From CAG-411 sp963643465 (GTDB lineage Bacteria; Bacillota; Clostridia; Lachnospirales; Lachnospiraceae), in assembly GCA_963643465.1 (NCBI GenBank), contig CAVIJT010000004.1:1-64000 (forward strand): a stretch of 64,000 nt of DNA, given 5' to 3'. A program made the position numbers and the translations under genes. Below the pieces are notes generated by a model that worked only from the letters and a program-made list of their open reading frames with translations, was not told where the DNA came from and searched no databases. Positions 23,743-31,939 of the stretch are shown here, one piece after another. Within the stretch, counting starts at the first letter, position 1. Each line of letters begins with the position of its first letter.

Positions 23743-26382
23743 TTAATTTACCACCACTGGTCGTCCACTACCAGATTTCTGTTTTGGTTTTGGTGTTGGG
23801 ATGGCATCGTCTATAGTAACAGATTCCCCAGTAACACCTGCATGAGCGCCTGCACCCTGTCCGTGAACGGAACAGGTAGAGGAAAGTTTTTCTGTAGATA
23901 TGACATTTGGGGTATCTTTGGTAGCACATGTCTCATCCTTTTTTAACAAAATCTTTGTTTTTACTTTCTCTTTTGGACAGGCATCGCTGGCAATTTCTCC
24001 AGAGACTTTACATACATTCACAGATATATGAGCATCACAATATTCTGTTGGAGGGGATCCTGCAAAATATTCGGTTCGAACAGTAGAACCTCCAGCAGCG
24101 CAGTCACAAACACCGCCTCGAGCAAGTTTACCTGATTTGGTGCAAATTCTGGCAGAAACAATGGATTCAGGCTGTTTAAAATCCTTTACTTTTAACTTTT
24201 TATGAATGCGTTCCATAATGGTACGCCAAATAATTTTGTGATATGTGGTATCACTTAAGGAGGTATTATCATCATAGCCTGTCCATATGCCAGCAGTATA
24301 GTAAGGTGTATATCCAATAAACCAAGCATCTACGTTGTCAGAAGTAGTACCGGTTTTTCCTGCTACTGGCATAGAGGAATTGGTAAATCTTGCCAAAGTA
24401 CCAGTTCCGTAATTTACTACATCTTTCATGGCACTGGTCAACAGAAAGGCAGTAGATTCTTTAAATACTTTTTCTGATTTTGGAGTATTTTCAAGTAATA
24501 TATTACCATCATGATCCACTATCTTAGTATAAAGAATAGGTTCTTGATAGGTTCCACCGTTGGCAATACTTGCATAAGCCGCTGTAGCTTCATAATTGGT
24601 AACACCATAAGTAAGTCCACCAAGTGCTGTAGAAAGAGTAACATCATTGGCAGGAAGAGAAGCATCCGTTACCAAAGTGGTGAAGCCAAGTTGTTCTAAA
24701 TATTCAATACTAACTTTTGGAGTAACTTCTTCCAATGTTTTTACCGTAACAATATTCATAGAATCTTTGATGGCTTCTCGAATAGTGGTGAGGCCTCGAT
24801 AGCCACTGCTATACCAGTTTCTTACCAGTCTTTGAGTACCCGGATAATAGTAGGCAGCGTCATCGTGTACGGTTGCCAAAGTCATATCAGCAGCATCCAA
24901 TGCAGGCAAATATGCAGAAAGAACTTTGAAGGTAGAGCCAGGCTGTCTTGTGGAATCCGTAGCTCGATTTAAGGTTCGGCTGGCTGTTTTAGAACCACGT
25001 CCACCTACTAACGCTTTTACTTCGCCTGTGTGTTGATCCATCAATACAAAAGATATTTGTGGCTGTAAAGGAGTAGTAATACTTTCTCCTTCTATAGTGC
25101 CACCGGTTTTTTTCAAAATATAATTTCTATATTTGGTAGCATAAGACTCGGCGGTTTTTTGATCGGAAAAAAGTAAATCAAAGGAGCTGTCTTTGCTTTT
25201 AAAATATTTTAGTAGTGTATTTTCATCGTAATTTTTCGTTTTACCCTTTTTGTCTAAAATAGTCAAACGGTAAGATAAAGAATATTGTGTAGCAACTGGA
25301 TAGTAGGATTTGTCGGATATTACGGAGTCACAAATGTTTTGCATTTGGGTATCCTGTGTAGTATAAATGCTTAATCCGCCGCGGTACAAAAGATTGCTTG
25401 CTTGTGTTTCTGAATAGCCAAGTTCTGTTTGTAAATCTTCTATTACCTGTTCGATTAATGCATCCGTAAAGTAAGAAGTAACCGTATTGCTGGTTTTTGT
25501 TTTTTTCTCATTTACTTTTTGAATGCGGGTATATACATCATCAGCAAGAGCCTCTTCATAATCTTCTTCAGAAATCATTTCAAGCTCTAACATTTTATTT
25601 AGTACACTTTTTCGACGTGAAGCATTGTTTTCTGGATAACTGATTGGATTTAAGCCAGAAGGATTTTTCGTAATACCTGCAATGACGGCACATTCTGATA
25701 AAGTGAGCTTACTTACATCTTTGTTAAAATAACGAAGAGAAGCAGCTTGTACACCAAGGGTATTTTGTCCAAGATTGATTGTATTTAAGTAGTTTTCTAA
25801 TATTTCTTCTTTAGAGACACTTTGTTCCAGTTTCAAAGCAAGATATTGCTCTTGTACCTTTCTCTGGATTTTTTCCGATACGGTTGTCTCGTTTCCACCA
25901 GAGAAAACTACATTCTTTAGAAGCTGTTGTGTAATGGTACTTGCACCTTGATCCAACGAATGGGAGGAAAGTGCTGATGCTCCAGCTCTAAGAATACCTT
26001 TTATATCAATTCCGTTGTGGCTGTAAAATCGTTCATCTTCAATTGCAATAAAAGCATTTTGCAAATTTTCGGGTATTTTAGAAAGTGGTACAGAAATTCG
26101 ATTTGCATTAGAACCTACTAATTGACAAATTTTCTTTCCATCATTGTCATATATAGTAGATGCGAAAGTTTCTGGTTCTATATTGTTTGTATCAAGAGAA
26201 GGGGCGTTATCAATAATACCAGTAAAGAGTCCCCAAGCAGCATAGCCAGATATAGCAATACCTGCAACTAAAACAACAACACAAAGTCTAAGTGTCCAAA
26301 ATTTCAGTTTGGAATATATCTTTGTGGAGGTAGAGCGGAGCGCTCGTTGTTTCCTTTTCGTCTCTTTTCTGGAAAAATTCAT
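23743..26382 (-). CDS. Class A penicillin-binding protein (PBP1A-like)
   Basis: This bifunctional peptidoglycan synthase has 879 residues. A cytoplasmic basic N-terminus is followed by one membrane helix near residues 30-52. The glycosyltransferase (GT51) domain shows the catalytic AFIAIEDERFYSHNGID and GASTITQQLLKN. The transpeptidase domain has the active-site STRQPGSTFKVLS (SxxK), the SMN-like SMNIVT and the KTGTTSD motif. The C-terminal ~140 residues contain eight or more cysteines and a low-complexity proline/lysine end (PTPKPKQKSGSG). It has its own promoter and may lead a unit with tyrA and aroA. Confidence 0.95.
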   Translation of the reverse strand: MNFSRKETKRKQRALRSTSTKIYSKLKFWTLRLCVVVLVAGIAISGYAAWGLFTGIIDNAPSLDTNNIEPETFASTIYDNDGKKICQLVGSNANRISVPLSKIPENLQNAFIAIEDERFYSHNGIDIKGILRAGASALSSHSLDQGASTITQQLLKNVVFSGGNETTVSEKIQRKVQEQYLALKLEQSVSKEEILENYLNTINLGQNTLGVQAASLRYFNKDVSKLTLSECAVIAGITKNPSGLNPISYPENNASRRKSVLNKMLELEMISEEDYEEALADDVYTRIQKVNEKKTKTSNTVTSYFTDALIEQVIEDLQTELGYSETQASNLLYRGGLSIYTTQDTQMQNICDSVISDKSYYPVATQYSLSYRLTILDKKGKTKNYDENTLLKYFKSKDSSFDLLFSDQKTAESYATKYRNYILKKTGGTIEGESITTPLQPQISFVLMDQHTGEVKALVGGRGSKTASRTLNRATDSTRQPGSTFKVLSAYLPALDAADMTLATVHDDAAYYYPGTQRLVRNWYSSGYRGLTTIREAIKDSMNIVTVKTLEEVTPKVSIEYLEQLGFTTLVTDASLPANDVTLSTALGGLTYGVTNYEATAAYASIANGGTYQEPILYTKIVDHDGNILLENTPKSEKVFKESTAFLLTSAMKDVVNYGTGTLARFTNSSMPVAGKTGTTSDNVDAWFIGYTPYYTAGIWTGYDDNTSLSDTTYHKIIWRTIMERIHKKLKVKDFKQPESIVSARICTKSGKLARGGVCDCAAGGSTVRTEYFAGSPPTEYCDAHISVNVCKVSGEIASDACPKEKVKTKILLKKDETCATKDTPNVISTEKLSSTCSVHGQGAGAHAGVTGESVTIDDAIPTPKPKQKSGSGRPVVVN

Positions 26383-26490
26383 AAGATAATCGTCCTTTCA
26401 GCTTCCTTTTTTATTAATTGGTGTAAACTCTGCTTTTATACTATTTATTATAACCCAAATGGTAATGTTCAAAAATGCACATATAATTTT

Positions 26491-26519
26491 ATTATAGCAG
26501 ATTTAGTTCTTCAATTCAA
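26491..26519 (-). promoter_or_regulatory. Promoter of the penicillin-binding protein gene
   Basis: On the minus strand, TTGAAT, a 17-nt spacer, TATAAT. Confidence 0.7.
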
Positions 26520-26552
26520 GAAACTGCCGTAAGTTCATAAGTTTAGCGTAGT

Positions 26553-26581
26553 TTGTGAGTATTAAAATTTTATGGTATACT
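26553..26581 (+). promoter_or_regulatory. Promoter of the 26615 gene
   Basis: TTGTGA, a 17-nt spacer, TATACT, about 34 nt before the start codon. Confidence 0.65.
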
Positions 26582-26614
26582 ATTGGGGGTATAGGATTAT
26601 GAAAGGATGAGAAA

Positions 26615-27118
26615 ATGAAACAAAGGTATACGGAAGAAGAATTGAATATTTTATTTCCTGCATTAGATCATGCAGTTGCTGCAACAATTGATGTTCGAAA
26701 AAAGTATAGTCGATACATCAAAATGCTAGGACTTCGCTGTGGAATCATTATCATTAGTTGTCGTGTCATTCCAAATTTTATGAATTATAGTATAAGTAGT
26801 TTGTTCGTCGGTATTGGTGTAATGTTTTTAATGCTTGGTATAGTGGAATATATACCATTTGGAAGTAGAATGGCTGTAATTAGTGTAATCAATGAGTATC
26901 GTGCTGTCTTTTATCGACTGGAAAAGGATGTACCTGGTATTGAACCACCCGTACAGTTATGGTCTGATCGTATCATATATCAAAATGCAACTCACGAATA
27001 TGAAAAGGAATGTATTCCACAAAACTTGAAGAGGCGTACCTTACTAGCTGAAAAGAAATTGCAGGAAATGAAAGAACAGTTAAGGGAAGGTTCGTTATCA
27101 AATAATTTGGACTTTTAA
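26615..27118 (+). CDS. Hypothetical membrane protein
   Basis: This 167-residue protein is not recognised. It has a charged N-terminal ~45 residues, two hydrophobic segments (LRCGIIIISCRVI and ISSLFVGIGVMFLMLGIVEYI, about residues 49-85), then a cytoplasmic-looking C-terminal ~80 residues with coiled-coil character (LLAEKKLQEMKEQLREG). AAGGATGAG precedes the ATG. It is probably its own unit. No function can be proposed from sequence. Confidence 0.75.
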   Translation: MKQRYTEEELNILFPALDHAVAATIDVRKKYSRYIKMLGLRCGIIIISCRVIPNFMNYSISSLFVGIGVMFLMLGIVEYIPFGSRMAVISVINEYRAVFYRLEKDVPGIEPPVQLWSDRIIYQNATHEYEKECIPQNLKRRTLLAEKKLQEMKEQLREGSLSNNLDF

Positions 27119-27269
27119 CCATTTGTCCTAAAATAAAATTGCGTATCATGAGTTTTTTGGGGGCTAATATAGGACTTATTTTTCTATAAGAAAAAATGGA
27201 ATTGTGGTCGATATATATTGTATGAAGAATCGTGCCTGTTTTTGAAATAGGTAAAAAGGGGGAATAAGC

Positions 27270-27554
27270 ATGGAAAAGGAATGCAAGGGGTTTGAAATTA
27301 TTCATCAGGATAATGGATTAGAAGCCGTAATTACATACTTTTTGGAGACGTTTGATGATGATGTGGCAAAGTATGGAATCTGTGTGGAAAAAGAAGTGGA
27401 TAGACAACTTGTGGAGACTGAGCGAACTGGGGGGTTTGCTGAGGAAAGAGAGGCGGCAGAGAGTGTGTTACAACTTCTTATGCGTAATCAGATTACGCCA
27501 TGTGTATTAAATGAGGTACTTTATGACTTTCTTGTAGAAAGAATAAGTGGATAA
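27270..27554 (+). CDS. Hypothetical protein, DUF6514-like
   Basis: The 94-residue product contains a YGICVEKEVDRQLVETERTGGF segment and a C-terminal VLQLLMRNQITPCVLNEVLYDFLVE, which resemble the pattern of DUF6514 proteins common in Lachnospiraceae (YGI...V-x-x-x...TP..L.DV..DY). The match is from memory and moderate. The protein is acidic and soluble. AAGGGGGAA precedes the ATG. It ends ~67 nt before a strong terminator. Confidence 0.75.
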   Translation: MEKECKGFEIIHQDNGLEAVITYFLETFDDDVAKYGICVEKEVDRQLVETERTGGFAEEREAAESVLQLLMRNQITPCVLNEVLYDFLVERISG

Positions 27555-27620
27555 TTTTTTAAAGTAATGCTATAATGATGCGTATGTGAAACAGGGTTAC
27601 TTGCGCATGTAAAACGGTAA

Positions 27621-27649
27621 GGTGCTGCTTTTTCAAGTGGCATCTTTTT
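27621..27649 (+). terminator. Terminator after the DUF6514-like gene
   Basis: GGTGCT-CTT pairs with AAG-GGCATC (with G-U pairs) and is followed by TTTTTG. A RepB repeat begins directly after it. Confidence 0.7.
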
Positions 27650-27650
27650 G

Positions 27651-27720
27651 TTTATGCCAGCAGTGAGGAAAATCTAGTGCTTACATAAAGATTTGACTAA
27701 CATCGTCATAATCTGAGGAA
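27651..27720 (+). repeat. RepB repeat, reference copy
   Basis: This 70-nt element starts TTTATGCCAGCAGTGAGG, includes AGTGCTTACATAAAGATTTG and ends ATAATCTGAGGAA. It matches the copy at 62709-62777 over its full length and the minus-strand copy at 11662-11713 over the first 52 nt. It lies between a terminator and yigZ. Confidence 0.75.
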
Positions 27721-27781
27721 ATGGAAAAGTGCGTTTCTTAGATTATCGCTTGATAAGTTACTTTTAGGAAGGAAGTTTTTC

Positions 27782-28435
27782 ATGGAAAAGAATGAATATA
27801 AAATTGTATATAAAGAGGGAGAAGGGGAAATCGTAGAAAAAAAATCTCGCTTTATCGCTCATGTGTATCCCATTACAGAAGAGTCTCAAGCACTGGAGTT
27901 AATCGAAAAGTGCAAAAAGCAGTATTGGGATGCAAGACATAACTGTTATGCTTATGTAATTGGGCAAAAACAGGAACTTCAGCGTTTCAGTGATGATGGA
28001 GAACCATCAGGAACTGCTGGAAAACCTATTTTGGAAGTGCTTATTGGAGAAGAAATACATAATACATTAGTAATTGTTACCAGGTATTTTGGCGGAACAC
28101 TTCTTGGTACTGGAGGGTTAGTACGTGCTTATTCTGCCGCGACAAAAGCAGGATTAGAGAACAGTTTAATTACAGAAAAATGTCTCGGAAAAAAGATTTC
28201 AATTAAAACAGATTATAATGGACTTGGAAAGATTCAATATATATTAGCAGAAATGGATTTACCAGTGCTTCATACAGAATATACGGATTCCGTAGAAATC
28301 ATTGCATTGATTCCTGTATGGAAGTTTCAAGAATTTGAAAAAAGTCTGACAGAGTCAACTGCTGGAAAAGGTGTTTGGGAAGAACTTGCAGAAGTGGACT
28401 ATGTCAGACTGGATAAAGAAGTCATACTTATATAA
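27782..28435 (+). CDS. YigZ/IMPACT family protein
   Basis: This 217-residue protein has an N-terminal IMPACT domain (KKSRFIAHVYPI, DARHNCYAYVIG, RFSDDGEPSGTAGKPIL, VTRYFGGTLLGTGGLVRAYS) and a C-terminal ferredoxin-like domain of the YigZ type. Eukaryotic IMPACT regulates eIF2 kinase; bacterial YigZ function is not established. GGAAGGAAG lies upstream of the ATG. It ends 8 nt inside the opposite-strand DUF4250 gene, so the two are convergent. Confidence 0.92.
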   Translation: MEKNEYKIVYKEGEGEIVEKKSRFIAHVYPITEESQALELIEKCKKQYWDARHNCYAYVIGQKQELQRFSDDGEPSGTAGKPILEVLIGEEIHNTLVIVTRYFGGTLLGTGGLVRAYSAATKAGLENSLITEKCLGKKISIKTDYNGLGKIQYILAEMDLPVLHTEYTDSVEIIALIPVWKFQEFEKSLTESTAGKGVWEELAEVDYVRLDKEVILI

Positions 28436-28604
28436 ATTGATTATAGTCTTTGGCATATGCGTAGTCGATTTCTTTCAAAGACTGAATAATAGTTTGTTTT
28501 TCAAGATTAAGACTGGAACATAAGTCATCAAGACTGGAATAATGATCGCGAAGCTGTGTGTTTACATAGCTTAAAAGCATAACAGGATCTTTAGGTATAG
28601 ACAT
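28428..28604 (-). CDS. DUF4250 domain protein (58 residues)
   Basis: This short minus-strand gene reads MSIPKDPVMLLSYVNTQLRD then HYSSLDDLCSSLNL and ends KDYNQFI, a clear match to DUF4250 proteins (M-S-x-P-K-D-P-x-M-L-L-S-x-x-N-T-x-L-R-D...Y). The start has AAAGGAG upstream. It overlaps the 3' end of yigZ by 8 nt. Function of the family is unknown. It is easily missed because of its size. Confidence 0.85.
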   Translation of the reverse strand: MSIPKDPVMLLSYVNTQLRDHYSSLDDLCSSLNLEKQTIIQSLKEIDYAYAKDYNQFI

Positions 28605-28736
28605 TTAGAAGTTCTCCTTTCGAAATTGCTTAATATTTTTAGTTTGAATTATAACAAAATTTGTATTCAGTATAGCACGAAAAGGAGCAGATGACAAATA
28701 GAGAAGTAACAATAAAATGACAAGGGAGGAAGAAGT

Positions 28737-30074
28737 ATGGATTTATTTGAATATATGAGAGAAAATACATTGGAAAAGGAAAGTCCTTTAGCTTCCCGAT
28801 TACGTCCTAGAACCATAGAGGAAGTGGTGGGACAGGAGCATATGCTGGCAAAAGATAAATTATTGTATCGTGCCATTAAAGCAGATAAAATACAGTCTAT
28901 TATTTTATATGGACCTCCCGGAACTGGAAAAACTACCATTGCAAAAGTAATTGCCAATACTACAAAATCAGAGTTTCGACAAATTAATGCAACTTCAGCG
29001 GGAAAAAAGGATATGGAGGAAGTTGTAAAAGAAGCGAAACAAATGCTGGGAGCCTATGGAAAAAAGACAATCCTATTTATTGACGAGATTCATCGTTTTA
29101 ATAAAGGGCAGCAGGATTATATGCTTCCTTATGTAGAGGATGGAACTCTAATTTTAATTGGAGCAACTACTGAAAATCCCTATTTTGAAGTAAACGGAGC
29201 GCTAATTTCTCGCTCTATTGTGTTTGAACTAAAATTATTGCAGCAGTCACATATAAAAACGTTACTTAATAGAGCTTTGACGGATAAAGAAAGAGGACTG
29301 GGAGCTTACGAGGCGGTGATAGATGAGGATGCGTTAGAGTTTTTGAGTGATATGGCGGATGGAGATGCTAGAAAGGCATTAAATGCCATTGAACTTGGAG
29401 TGCTTACAACGGAGCGTTCAGAAGATGGAAAGATTCACATTACTATGGATGTGGCACAGGAGTGTATTCAAAAACGAGCAATTCGCTATGACAAAACAGG
29501 AGACAATCATTATGATACCATTTCAGCCTTTATTAAAAGTATGAGAGGATCTGATCCGGATGCGGCTATTTATTATTTGGCACGTATGCTTTATGCTGGA
29601 GAAAGTGTAACATTTATTGCTAGAAGAATTATGATATCAGCGGCAGAAGATGTTTCCAATGCAGATCCCAATGCGTTGGTGGTGGCAACTGCGGCGGCAC
29701 AAGCAGTGGAGCGATTAGGAATGCCGGAAGCCCGTATTGTACTGGCACAGGCAGCAGCTTATGTTGCCCAAGCTCCGAAAAGCAATAGTGCGATTATGGC
29801 AATTGATTCTGCTATGGAAGCAGTAAGAGAGCAACAGGTAATCACTATTCCAAATCATTTACGAGATGCACATTATCCGGGAGCTAAGAAATTAGGACAT
29901 GGAACAGGATATATGTATGCGCATGATTACAAAAATCATTATGTGGAACAACAGTATTTGCCAGATGAAATGGTGGGAAGAACGTTTTATCACTTATCTG
30001 AAAATGGGAAAGAAAAAGAAGCAAAAGCTTATTTAGAACGAATACGAAAGGAAGCAAAATCAGATATGTCTTAA
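28737..30074 (+). CDS. rarA: Replication-associated recombination protein A (MgsA family)
   Basis: This AAA+ ATPase acts at stalled replication forks. At 445 residues it starts with the MDLFEYMRENTLEKESPLASRLRPRTIEEVVGQEH pattern, Walker A GPPGTGKTT near residue 60, Walker B ILFIDEIHRFNKGQQD, sensor 1 IGATTENPYFEVNGALISR and the C-terminal MgsA tetramerisation region (DPDAAIYYLARMLYAGE, RLGMPEARIVLAQAAAYVAQAPKSN). The ribosome site is GGGAGG. It is a single gene with a strong terminator. Confidence 0.97.
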   Translation: MDLFEYMRENTLEKESPLASRLRPRTIEEVVGQEHMLAKDKLLYRAIKADKIQSIILYGPPGTGKTTIAKVIANTTKSEFRQINATSAGKKDMEEVVKEAKQMLGAYGKKTILFIDEIHRFNKGQQDYMLPYVEDGTLILIGATTENPYFEVNGALISRSIVFELKLLQQSHIKTLLNRALTDKERGLGAYEAVIDEDALEFLSDMADGDARKALNAIELGVLTTERSEDGKIHITMDVAQECIQKRAIRYDKTGDNHYDTISAFIKSMRGSDPDAAIYYLARMLYAGESVTFIARRIMISAAEDVSNADPNALVVATAAAQAVERLGMPEARIVLAQAAAYVAQAPKSNSAIMAIDSAMEAVREQQVITIPNHLRDAHYPGAKKLGHGTGYMYAHDYKNHYVEQQYLPDEMVGRTFYHLSENGKEKEAKAYLERIRKEAKSDMS

Positions 30075-30101
30075 GGGATTGTCTGGGGAATTTAGTGCAG
30101 A

Positions 30102-30150
30102 AAAGCGTGCAAACAGATAGCAAGAGATTGCAGAAGTTTGCACGCTTTGT
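30102..30150 (+). terminator. Terminator of rarA
   Basis: AAAGCGTGCAAAC and GTTTGCACGCTTT form a 13-bp stem around a 21-nt loop. It also faces the convergent small membrane protein gene. Confidence 0.75.
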
Positions 30151-30170
30151 TCTAAAATGCTGTATTAGAA

Positions 30171-30416
30171 TTAATCTTTGGAATGATTGGAGTTGGGGTC
30201 CTCCTCTGTATAAGAGCCATTAAGCCGTTTGAGCATTCGAAATATGGCAGCAAACGCAGCAATAAATACAGCCAAAAAGAAGGTTGTAAAAAGGCAAGAT
30301 TGTAAAACGGCTTCCTTATATGGAAAATCAAATATTGCAACGATAAAAGTAAATACATATAATCCAATAAAGAATAGCGCACCAATCAGTGCAAAAATTC
30401 TTTTGGCTTTTTTCAT
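30171..30416 (-). CDS. Small membrane protein
   Basis: This 81-residue protein has a basic N-terminus (MKKAKR), two hydrophobic segments (IFALIGALFFIGLYVFTFIVAIF and SCLFTTFFLAVFIAAFAAIF) and a polar C-terminus (EEDPNSNHSKD). The layout is that of a two-helix inner membrane protein with both ends inside. AAAGGTG lies upstream of the ATG. No family is recognised by function. Confidence 0.72.
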   Translation of the reverse strand: MKKAKRIFALIGALFFIGLYVFTFIVAIFDFPYKEAVLQSCLFTTFFLAVFIAAFAAIFRMLKRLNGSYTEEDPNSNHSKD

Positions 30417-30554
30417 AAAATCGCACCTTTCTTTTCAATTCGCATATGTTTCCAATAACACGTAATTGTTATTGTGTTCAAATATAGTTACTTATTCAGT
30501 ATAAATAGCATTTTTTAAAAAAACAAGTATAAAATTCAGAGAATTCAATATAAT

Positions 30555-30694
30555 AATAGTAATCCGATTCCCTCGGAGACTCCGGGAGCATAATATCCCC
30601 CTTGCTTCCGGAGGACAAAGGATGAAGATGAAATACTTATCCTCCCCTTGGTGGAAGTCATGACAGGATATATGAGTGTCATGGCTTCCTTTTT
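30555..30694 (+). ncRNA. Candidate structured RNA
   Basis: No ORF is seen here. Three hairpins follow one another: TCCGGGAGCA with TGCTTCCGGA (30581-30612), AGGAT with ATCCT (30619-30643), and a terminator (30653-30694). A TATAAT at 30549 has no good -35. I do not recognise a riboswitch or 6S RNA core. It could be a small RNA gene between rarA and the SEC-C gene. Confidence 0.45.
30653..30694 (+). terminator. Terminator of the candidate RNA
   Basis: GGAAGTCATGACA and TGTCATGGCTTCC form a 13-bp stem with one mismatch or wobble, followed by TTTTT. There is no coding sequence upstream on this strand for 580 nt. Confidence 0.8.
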
Positions 30695-30739
30695 CACTTC
30701 ATGGGGGAAAGTCTCTATTGAAATTTAGTATAAAATAGA

Positions 30740-30769
30740 TTGAAATGATATGTAAAGATATGGTATAAT
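30740..30769 (+). promoter_or_regulatory. Promoter of the SEC-C protein gene
   Basis: TTGAAA, an 18-nt spacer, TATAAT. Confidence 0.65.
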
Positions 30770-30856
30770 GATGGACATAGTGACGAATTGTGTAGTCAGG
30801 AATATATGTTGGCTACGAAGTGATTTCATAATTTACAATAAAGGAAGGAATAAAAA

Positions 30857-31363
30857 ATGAGTTTATTAGCACAGTGGCGTCAGTTCGCCTATGGACAGGA
30901 AGCAAATACTAAGAAGGGACAGATGTTTTGGGCCTCTTATTTTAATCTTGAAAAAGGAATTTATGAGCAATTATTAGCGAATCCAGATGAGGTAGTTACT
31001 GGTACAGTAGAAGAACTTGCTAATAAGTATGGCGTAGATTTGATTATTATGGTTGGTTTCCTTGATGGTATCAATGAGAGTTTGAAGGAAGAAAATCCAA
31101 TCGAGACCATGGATAAAGATACACAAGTAAACTTAGGATTTGATAAAGAAAAATTATATTACAATATGGTTGGAGCAAGAGCAGATTGGCTATACGAATT
31201 GCCAGCATGGGATACTCTTTTAACCAAAGAAAGAAGAGCTGAACTTTATAAAGAACAGAAGATGTCAGGAACCGTAATTAAGGAGAAGAAGATTGGAAGA
31301 AATGAGCCTTGTCCTTGCGGAAGCGGTAAGAAATATAAATTCTGTTGTGGTAAAGCACAGTAA
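30857..31363 (+). CDS. SEC-C motif protein
   Basis: This 168-residue soluble protein ends with a zinc-binding SEC-C motif, NEPCPCGSGKKYKFCCGKA, the metal ligand set found at the C-terminus of SecA and many small proteins. The first ~140 residues are a helical domain (LAQWRQFAYGQEANTKKGQMF and ANKYGVDLIIMVGFLDG) that I do not recognise by function. A link to protein export or ribosome/SecA binding is possible but unproven. It is a single gene with promoter and terminator. Confidence 0.9.
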   Translation: MSLLAQWRQFAYGQEANTKKGQMFWASYFNLEKGIYEQLLANPDEVVTGTVEELANKYGVDLIIMVGFLDGINESLKEENPIETMDKDTQVNLGFDKEKLYYNMVGARADWLYELPAWDTLLTKERRAELYKEQKMSGTVIKEKKIGRNEPCPCGSGKKYKFCCGKAQ

Positions 31364-31364
31364 G

Positions 31365-31397
31365 AAAAAAATCCACGACTATGTCGTGGATTTTTTG
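31365..31397. terminator. Bidirectional terminator after the SEC-C gene
   Basis: AAAAATCCACGAC, loop TAT, GTCGTGGATTTTTT. It separates the SEC-C gene from the convergent XRE gene. Confidence 0.85.
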
Positions 31398-31420
31398 TAA
31401 AATATACATAATACGATACA

Positions 31421-31780
31421 CTATTTTGTATTGTTATCTGTGCCTTCTTTTTCTTGAAGATAAAGAAGGTAATCTGCATAAGAAAGAAGTTCTTTGGAAC
31501 TCTTTTCATTGAGTTGCTGATACAGATTAAAGAAGTTAATAATATCTTTATCTAATACTTCACCACCAATTGGTAGGTACGCATCAGACACCCCCAGCAG
31601 ATAATCACAAGAAACATCAAAATATTTTGAAAGCGAAATTAATTTATCAAACGATGGCTCATTTCGTTTTGACTCATAGTTTGAAATTGCTGTAGGTTTT
31701 AATCCTAAAATATCGGCTAATTCGCTTTGTGTAAGTTTATGTTTCTGTCGTAATTGTTTTAAACGAACATTAAAATTCAT
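31421..31780 (-). CDS. XRE-family transcriptional regulator
   Basis: The N-terminal ~65 residues are a helix-turn-helix of the Cro/CI type: RLKQLRQKHKLTQSELADILGLKPTAISNYESKRNEPSFDKLISLSKYFDVSCDYLLG. The remaining ~50 residues are helical with a conserved-looking FNLYQQLNEKSSKELLSYADYLL and may mediate dimerisation. AGGGAGGG precedes the start. It is divergent from the sensor kinase operon, and short ACACGT(A/T)TTGT sites flank its promoter, suggesting autoregulation and possibly control of the neighbours (inference). Confidence 0.92.
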   Translation of the reverse strand: MNFNVRLKQLRQKHKLTQSELADILGLKPTAISNYESKRNEPSFDKLISLSKYFDVSCDYLLGVSDAYLPIGGEVLDKDIINFFNLYQQLNEKSSKELLSYADYLLYLQEKEGTDNNTK

Positions 31781-31803
31781 GGAAACCCTCCCTTGAAATA
31801 GTT

Positions 31804-31817
31804 TTTACAAAACGTGT
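31804..31817 (-). promoter_or_regulatory. Possible XRE operator in its own leader
   Basis: On the minus strand, ACACGTTTTGTAAA, just after the predicted transcription start of the XRE gene. It resembles TCACGTATTGTGA at 31896-31908. Confidence 0.4.
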
Positions 31818-31836
31818 ACTTTTTTTGATTATTTTC

Positions 31837-31866
31837 ATTATATAACACGAAATATGGTGATGTCAA
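31837..31866 (-). promoter_or_regulatory. Promoter of the XRE gene
   Basis: On the minus strand, TTGACA, an 18-nt spacer, TATAAT. Confidence 0.7.
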
Positions 31867-31895
31867 TAGTTGGTGAAAAGAAAAAGATAAAAATA

Positions 31896-31908
31896 TCACG
31901 TATTGTGA
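31896..31908 (+). promoter_or_regulatory. Possible XRE operator before the kinase gene
   Basis: TCACGTATTGTGA has an inverted TCAC/GTGA arrangement. It lies between the XRE promoter and the kinase start. Confidence 0.4.
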
Positions 31909-31939
31909 ACAAACATAGGGAGAAAGAGGAGCGTGTCAT

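Noticed and set aside
30555..30694. 6S RNA, purine or tetrahydrofolate riboswitch
   Set aside because: The sequence folds as three separate hairpins rather than the 6S rod, and I find none of the conserved riboswitch core bases.
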